Shown here piece by piece: positions 58,874 through 64,000 of a stretch of DNA of 64,000 bases. The stretch spans positions 33,102-97,101 of the forward strand of contig CAYQQK010000006.1 in NCBI GenBank assembly GCA_964420065.1, written 5' to 3'. The DNA is from CAYQQK01 sp964420065 (GTDB lineage: Bacteria > Bacillota > Dethiobacteria > DTU022). The position numbers and the translations under genes are program-made. Under the pieces are notes generated by a model. That model ran no database searches, was not told the DNA's origin, and worked only from the letters and a program-made list of their open reading frames with translations. The stretch's first letter is position 1. Each line of letters opens with the position of its first letter.

Positions 58874-59240
58874 TTATATAAGACGCTTTAAAACAGCCGA
58901 TCCCTGCATAATGAACATACAAACCTGGAGCATTATCATAATTGATGCAGCGGGGTACTTGCCCAACTGGGGGTCGATCGGGCCCAGAACTGCGTTGATG
59001 TCCATCACGATTTCATCCGCCGCCAGGACGATCAGGATTCCTCCGGACATGGCATAATGGGGTACAAAGATAGTAAGTAACCCGGGCCGGGTGCTTGCGG
59101 ATAGCGTGGGCGATCTGCTCCGAGGCCAGAACTACCCCCCCCGGGGTATGGAGCACAATATCGATGGGCGTATCGGGCGGTATGAAACGAATCGCTCGCA
59201 GGACCTGTTCCGAATCCTCAATATGAAAGAACCTTCCGGA
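58874..59240 (-). pseudogene. broken SDH-type serine dehydrogenase proteinase (ClpP/SppA-like)
   Basis: One frame reads IEDSEQVLRAIRF, then PPDTPIDIVLHTPGG and AIRKHPARVT. The other frame continues FVPHYAMSGG and LAADEIVMDINAVLGPIDP, with the catalytic Ser in SGG. A one-base shift near 59070 joins them. The N-terminal third and C-terminal third of the roughly 285-residue family are missing. The fragment begins directly after the stop codon of the oxidoreductase gene. It is the only content of the 397-bp gap between the ECF sigma factor and that gene. Confidence 0.75.
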
Positions 59241-59245
59241 CCAGC

Positions 59246-61396
59246 CTATTCATCATCAGTAGTATAGAAAAGCCGTGCTTCGCCCGTCTCGGGCTTCAAC
59301 ACAAGTTCTTTCCGGCCGCCAAAAAGGGCGGAATCCGCGGTGGCCCCGGAGACACTGGTAAAAACATCGGGTAGCGGATCGACACCGTCCGGACACCTTT
59401 TTTGCCATAATTTTAACGCTTTGCCGGCATCCCACGGGATAACCGGTTTCTTCGGCGACTCCCGCTTGAAGATAACCGAGGGGACGGTGCTGCCGCAATG
59501 CAAACAGCGCTCGGCCTGTTCCATCACCACGTTTTTGTCGAACGCCTGCCTTACTTCAACAAAAGAATCCCTGTTATTGCTTTCAACTGTCGGTTCAAGT
59601 GCGGTTTTAACTTGAACTGTATTGCGCCTTTTTACAAGATGACACTTTCTCCCGGCTTTCAAATCCTGCCCTTTCAAATACCTGTCGATGGAAACAGCAG
59701 CTTCCTTACCATGTGCAATTGCACCGACAGCATCCAGCGGGCCCGAAACCATATCCCCACCGGCGAAGACACGGGCGTCGGCCGTCTGCAATGTCAGGGA
59801 ATCCACTGAAACGGTGGAGCTGCCGCCTCGGATAAACTGCCCGGAAAGGGTCGTTTTTTCCACGGCCTGTCCGATCGCAATGATTACCGTGTCGGCGGCG
59901 ATCGGGGCAGAAGCAATATTGTTGGCATATTGCGGTGCAAAACGGCCATTTTCATCGTAAACCGCAAGACAAGGGATCGTTTTGACACCGGAAACCCTGC
60001 CGCCGCTGTCGCATACAATTTCCTTTATGCCCCGGCAGGGATGGATCAGCACCCCCTCCTCCTCCGCCTCCGCTATCTCCCGGTCCTGAGCGAAGATCCG
60101 GTCCGGTGAAAGCAGGTTCCTGGATTCAATGCAAACAAGATGCACCTTTTCCGCACCCAATCGCAAGGCCGTTCTTGCGGCGTCGAACGCCACACTGCCG
60201 CCGCCGATGACGACAACGGTTTTACCCGTTTCAACGACGCCCTTATCGTTAACCCTTTTCAGGAAATCGAGTGCATAAAAGACACCCTTCGCATCCGCAC
60301 CGGCAACCTCCAGTTTCGTACTTGACCAGGCGCCGGTGGCCAGGAAAACGGCCCGGTAATCTTGGGAAAACAGCTCATCCAAACCCCCGACCGCAGTCCC
60401 TGCTTTAAATTCTACGCCCAACTGCCCGATCCGGTTGATCTCATAATCCAGAACTTCCTTTGGTAAACGATATTCCGGCGCGCCATACCGCAATAGACCC
60501 CCCAATTCGGCTTCAGCTTCAAAAACCGTGACCGGATAACCAAGCCGGATCAGGTCATAAGCACACTGCAACCCGGCCGGCCCTGAACCGACCACGGCAA
60601 CCCTGTTTGTCCCGGTTGCAGGAACCGGTTCGATCGGGTTCCGGGCGGACCGGATGTCGTGATCGGCAATAAAACGCTTGATCGCGCATATGGGCAACGC
60701 ATCGTCAAACTGGCCCCGCCGGCAACTCGATTCGCAGGGACGGGTACAGATCCGGCCCAAAACCCCGGCAAACGGCGTTGTTTCCTCGAGCAAATCTAGC
60801 GCTTCGTTGTATTGCCCCGCCGCGGCCAGCGTAATAAAGGCTTCGGGATTGATCCCGGCCGGGCAGGCAGCTTCGCATGGCGGGTTCCCTTTTACCGGCC
60901 TGTAGCCCGGCTGTTCAAGATGGCCATATTTCTCCAATAACTCGTCAAGAGGGCCAAAATCAAGCGCCCGCAAAGAACAGCTCAGAACGCATATCGGTTT
61001 CAAGCCGTCTTCCAATCTATCGATGCACATGGTGCACTTCGACATCTTCCGTTCCGGACCATCACGGTCAAACTGGGGTGCGCCATAGGGGCAGGCCTTG
61101 AAACATTCACCGGCCCCCTTGCATTTATCGGGATCAACAAGGACGGCGCCGTATTTCTCTTCCTTATAAATCGCGTGGTTCGGGCAGGCGTCAATACAGG
61201 CCGGTGACTCGCAGTGGAAACATGGCAGAGGAAGAACCTTCAAGTCAATGTCGGGAAAAGAACCTTTTTCCCACTGGTAAACCCTGATCCATTTCACCGG
61301 GCCGGGCTGGAGATCATGCCACTGTTTACAACTGATAGTACAGGCATGACAACCGGTACAACGACTGAGATCGATGAAAAAGCCATATTGTGTCAT
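59246..61396 (-). CDS. fusion of DmsB-like iron-sulfur subunit and GltD/NfnB-like NAD(P)H:FAD oxidoreductase
   Basis: The 716-residue protein begins with a DmsB/FdnH-like four-cluster ferredoxin domain (1-165; C13xxC16xxC19xxxC23, C59/62/67/71, C92/98/102, C121/124/136/140). A short iron-sulfur bridging domain follows (PCEAACPAG 173-181, RICTRPCESSC 215-225). Then comes an FAD/NAD(P) oxidoreductase with GxGxxG at 270-275 and a second dinucleotide fold near 400. The position corresponding to the second Cys of motif III is Ala95. It probably passes electrons between NAD(P)H and the molybdoenzyme encoded just upstream. ATG overlaps that gene's stop as ATGA. Confidence 0.85.
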   Translation of the reverse strand: MTQYGFFIDLSRCTGCHACTISCKQWHDLQPGPVKWIRVYQWEKGSFPDIDLKVLPLPCFHCESPACIDACPNHAIYKEEKYGAVLVDPDKCKGAGECFKACPYGAPQFDRDGPERKMSKCTMCIDRLEDGLKPICVLSCSLRALDFGPLDELLEKYGHLEQPGYRPVKGNPPCEAACPAGINPEAFITLAAAGQYNEALDLLEETTPFAGVLGRICTRPCESSCRRGQFDDALPICAIKRFIADHDIRSARNPIEPVPATGTNRVAVVGSGPAGLQCAYDLIRLGYPVTVFEAEAELGGLLRYGAPEYRLPKEVLDYEINRIGQLGVEFKAGTAVGGLDELFSQDYRAVFLATGAWSSTKLEVAGADAKGVFYALDFLKRVNDKGVVETGKTVVVIGGGSVAFDAARTALRLGAEKVHLVCIESRNLLSPDRIFAQDREIAEAEEEGVLIHPCRGIKEIVCDSGGRVSGVKTIPCLAVYDENGRFAPQYANNIASAPIAADTVIIAIGQAVEKTTLSGQFIRGGSSTVSVDSLTLQTADARVFAGGDMVSGPLDAVGAIAHGKEAAVSIDRYLKGQDLKAGRKCHLVKRRNTVQVKTALEPTVESNNRDSFVEVRQAFDKNVVMEQAERCLHCGSTVPSVIFKRESPKKPVIPWDAGKALKLWQKRCPDGVDPLPDVFTSVSGATADSALFGGRKELVLKPETGEARLFYTTDDE

Positions 61397-63876
61397 TTGG
61401 TGCTGTCTTCCTCCCGCCCTTGTTTTACTATCTGGACCAGCGTTGTCGCCCTGGCGGGCGCGAAACAACTGTCCGTGTCGCCGCCCAGCAGGGTTGCCGG
61501 TGTCGCCCCGTAATCCTTGCCGTCCCGGCCGGGTATATATTTACCGCCCGCGTGGATCAACACAATTCCGGGCATAATGCGGGACGTAACATAAGCCGGC
61601 ATGATCAGGACACCCTGATCATTGTAAACCTTGAGCAGGTCATTATCCCGAATATTGCGTTCGGCGGCGTCGGCGACATTGATCCAGACCCGGTGCCTGT
61701 AAACATGGTTGCGCAACCAGGGGTGTTCCCAGAACAGGTAATGGACCCGGTACCTGCTATGCGACGTGAGCAACATCAGCGGGTACCGCTTGACAAGCGG
61801 ATCATCCATCCCTCTTTTGGGGGGCATATAGGTGGGATAGGGGGTCATATCGCCCCAGTCTGCGGGCAAATTATCATACTCCACCCCGGCGAAGTCGTAA
61901 TGCTCGCCCTTGCCTCTATTCGTTTCGTCGGCGATGTATTCGGAATAAAGCTCGATTTTTCCGGACCTGGTGCCGAAGGTTTCCCCTCTTTCCATCTGGG
62001 GTTCCCATCCGGTAAAAGGTTCATCAGCGAGCTCATCACAATTCAAAAACGCGCCTTTGATAAACTGCTCCCATTTGGGAATCTGTTTGCCCCGGGCATG
62101 ATAGAATTCGGTCAACTTGCGGTAGGTATCTTTCAGGTACCGCTCCCAGTCGTGCTCGAAATTATCACCGGTGGTATAATATTTGAAGAACTTGTTCGGA
62201 TCCACCCCCAGTTTTTCAGCCAATTGACAGTAAACCCAAACCCAATGTTTTACTTCACCGGGGTAATCCACCACGCCCGGGTTAAAATTGACACATTCAA
62301 ACAAACCGTAGGCAGCCGTCCTGGTAATGCCTTTTCCTTCCCAAATCGGGTCCTGGGCGGGAAGGATAATATCGGCCATCTGGTTCGTCGGATTTTTCAT
62401 GCTATGCATCGAAACAATAAAATCCATTTTCATCATTGCTTTGACCTGGTCATCGGAAGAATTGCAGGCGGTGACCAGATGGTTGGAGGCGTGAGGCCCG
62501 TTGCCTCCCCCCCAAAATAGAACCTTTGGGTTGAAATGCTCCAGTATGGCTGGATCAGCTTTCCAACCGATATTTTTCATATACTGTTTTTTTGACAACT
62601 TTCCGCTTTTCACCTGATCCAACAGCAAAACAGCCTGGGCCCATTGATGGCTTCGATACAATTTGGGCACCTTGTAATCCCCCCCACCTCCCAGGCCGGC
62701 CACAGATGGGACTACGGGAAGAGGGCGATACGGCCCGGGGTGCAGCGAGGGCCCCCCGCCCGGAGCGCCCCAACTGCCGAGCATGGCCTGCAGCGCGGCA
62801 AACGAACTGATTGTCTGCTCGCCATGACTTTTTCGACTCAAACTGAAATGAGCCCACAAAAAAACCGCAGGTTTCAATTGACCGGCCATTCGGGCCAGGG
62901 CCCTGATTGATTCCGCCGGAACTGCACAGCGCTTTTCGGCCCACTCCGGTGTTTTTTCGATACCGTCTTCATCAAAACCGAGGATATAGTTTTTCCACCT
63001 TTCAAATCCGGCCGGTTCCAGATATTTGCCGACAAAGGCCCGATCCCATAAATTTTCGTGAAATAATACATTGGCCATCGCCATAAACATTGCCGTATCC
63101 GTGCCCGGTTTGATCGGGATCCACTGATCGGCAAGCACCTTGGCGGCCATGGAATAACGCGGATCGATGATGATCACCGGCACGCCTTTTTCACGGGCCA
63201 GTTTGATATACCAACCCCACTGGTGAGCGGGGCCCTGGTGCCCGACCGTCGGATCGTTGCCCCAAAGAACAACCAGTTTCGAATTTGCCAGCATGTCCGG
63301 TGCGGAGGCGGAGCTCCATTTGTCAATGGCCCAACCCTTGTAACCGGTGATGACTTGCGCCATTAACCTGGCCGCATCATAGGAACACCATCCCCATCCT
63401 TCCGCTCCGGCGCCCCAAAATGAAAATATACGCTCGACCATCGCATTGGGTGAATAGGGGGTAATGACAGAGTAGGGGCCGTATTTTTCTTTGGCCTCAT
63501 TCATTCTGGCGGCAATAGTGCTGATTGCCTCATCCCAGGTTATTCTGACGTACTGGCCCTCGCCTCTTTTGCTGCCGGGTTTTCGCTTGAGCGGATACAG
63601 AATGCGATCCGGGTGCTGGCTGTACTTATGAAACGCCAAACCCATCACGCAGGGTCTTCTTTGCAGGCGAACCTTTAACAGGTCTTCTGTCGTAACATGC
63701 TCATCTTCCCGGGCCATGTTTTTGTTATACCGATCATCCGGTTCGACCGCGACAACCTTGCCATCCTTGACCAGAGCTTTGATCACGCAATTGTGGTTGC
63801 CCCCACAATTACACCAGCATGTAGTATAGCGGACAGTGACACCCTCATGCCTGCCGATCTTGTGTTGTCCGGCCAT
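61393..63876 (-). CDS. DMSO reductase-family molybdopterin oxidoreductase, catalytic subunit
   Basis: An 827-residue enzyme of the bis-MGD Mo/W family. The N-terminal 4Fe-4S cluster uses cysteines among C20, C22, C24, C30 and C76, an unusually spaced set (CWCNCGGNHNC). The likely metal ligand is Cys164 in GWGWCSYD, judged by alignment with acetylene hydratase-type and formate dehydrogenase-type ligands. Motifs KLVVLWGNDPTVGHQGPAHQWGWYIKLA and the C-terminal molydopterin dinucleotide domain follow. No Tat signal is visible, so it is probably cytoplasmic. Substrate unknown. ATG with AAGGGAGGG six bases ahead. Confidence 0.85.
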   Translation of the reverse strand: MAGQHKIGRHEGVTVRYTTCWCNCGGNHNCVIKALVKDGKVVAVEPDDRYNKNMAREDEHVTTEDLLKVRLQRRPCVMGLAFHKYSQHPDRILYPLKRKPGSKRGEGQYVRITWDEAISTIAARMNEAKEKYGPYSVITPYSPNAMVERIFSFWGAGAEGWGWCSYDAARLMAQVITGYKGWAIDKWSSASAPDMLANSKLVVLWGNDPTVGHQGPAHQWGWYIKLAREKGVPVIIIDPRYSMAAKVLADQWIPIKPGTDTAMFMAMANVLFHENLWDRAFVGKYLEPAGFERWKNYILGFDEDGIEKTPEWAEKRCAVPAESIRALARMAGQLKPAVFLWAHFSLSRKSHGEQTISSFAALQAMLGSWGAPGGGPSLHPGPYRPLPVVPSVAGLGGGGDYKVPKLYRSHQWAQAVLLLDQVKSGKLSKKQYMKNIGWKADPAILEHFNPKVLFWGGGNGPHASNHLVTACNSSDDQVKAMMKMDFIVSMHSMKNPTNQMADIILPAQDPIWEGKGITRTAAYGLFECVNFNPGVVDYPGEVKHWVWVYCQLAEKLGVDPNKFFKYYTTGDNFEHDWERYLKDTYRKLTEFYHARGKQIPKWEQFIKGAFLNCDELADEPFTGWEPQMERGETFGTRSGKIELYSEYIADETNRGKGEHYDFAGVEYDNLPADWGDMTPYPTYMPPKRGMDDPLVKRYPLMLLTSHSRYRVHYLFWEHPWLRNHVYRHRVWINVADAAERNIRDNDLLKVYNDQGVLIMPAYVTSRIMPGIVLIHAGGKYIPGRDGKDYGATPATLLGGDTDSCFAPARATTLVQIVKQGREEDSTK

Positions 63877-63934
63877 AACGCCCTCCCTTTACAAAAAGTG
63901 CGCTCATGGTTAAACCAGCGCGCCGATCACCGGA

Positions 63935-64000
63935 TCATTGAACCTTCCACCTTGGTTTCAGCGTATAAGGCAGCCTGCGGACAAGTTCTTCCGATCTTCT
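63935..64000 (-). CDS. possible C-terminal end of an upstream gene (partial)
   Basis: An open frame of 21 codons reads RRSEELVRRLPYTLKPRWKVQ and then stops, 59 bp before the molybdoenzyme. It may be the tail of the preceding gene in the same operon. Too short to assign; the last bases also resemble a sequencing adapter in part. Confidence 0.2.
   Translation of the reverse strand, partial: RRSEELVRRLPYTLKPRWKVQ

Noticed and set aside
59100..59160. Eight-base G run in the SDH-type fragment as a possible sequencing error
   Set aside because: The reading frame is continuous through this run; the shift lies further downstream near 59070.
63980..64000. Sequence AGATCGGAAGA at the right end on the minus strand, like an Illumina adapter
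   Set aside because: Only eleven bases match and the following bases diverge, so I treat it as coincidence; it still lowers confidence in the tiny ORF there.

Overview
The window reads as chromosomal DNA of a GC-rich, endospore-forming, anaerobic member of the Clostridia (Peptococcaceae/Moorella/Syntrophomonas-like). The evidence is spoIIGA-sigE-sigG directly after ftsZ, a class III (oxygen-sensitive) ribonucleotide reductase, a MurE of the meso-diaminopimelate type, a DUF5665/YteA-like pair, and gene order that follows Bacillus and Clostridium closely. Nearly every gene lies on the minus strand. Many starts are GTG or TTG, and ATGA/GTGA overlaps are common. I see no rRNA, tRNA or CRISPR array.

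Region by region, from left to right (downstream to upstream for minus-strand genes). Positions 1-14.5 kb hold the prpC-rsmB-fmt-def-priA-coaBC-rpoZ-gmk-remA-yicC-Ca-ATPase block, with a SpoIIM-like membrane gene inserted on the plus strand and rqcH diverging from the ATPase. Positions 14.5-17.7 kb hold rluD-lgt-lspA, a TraR/DksA-type zinc protein and DUF5665. Positions 17.8-22.8 kb hold ileS with a complete T-box leader, then divIVA-ylmH-yggT-yggS. sepF, usually found here, is missing. Positions 23.5-28.1 kb hold an HlyD-like membrane protein and nrdG-nrdD-nrdR, whose promoter contains an NrdR-box-like palindrome. Positions 28.2-48.4 kb hold ylmC, sigG, sigE, spoIIGA, ftsZ, ftsA, ftsQ, murA, murB, murG, ftsW, murD, mraY, murF, murE, a PASTA-containing PBP, ftsL, rsmH and mraZ. 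This is the division/cell-wall cluster; murC is not in it.

Positions 48.4-54.3 kb hold mgtE, a 6S RNA gene directly downstream of aspS, then hisS and dtd. From 54.3 kb to the right edge the DNA is accessory. It contains a class A beta-lactamase-like secreted hydrolase, a mobile-element scar with a Phd/RelE-type toxin-antitoxin pair, and a tight four-gene ECF sigma/anti-sigma/membrane operon. It then has a broken serine-protease gene and a two-gene molybdopterin oxidoreductase module. In that module the iron-sulfur electron-transfer subunit is fused to a GltD/NfnB-like NAD(P)H:FAD oxidoreductase.

The most interesting regulatory signals link cell division to sporulation. There is a consensus-quality sigma-H promoter followed by three perfectly phased MraZ boxes in front of mraZ, a second sigma-H-like promoter before ftsA, a Spo0A-type spoIIG promoter with an over-long spacer, and TGTCG-type boxes upstream of mraZ, spoIIGA and divIVA. 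All promoter and operator calls are pattern matches made by eye.
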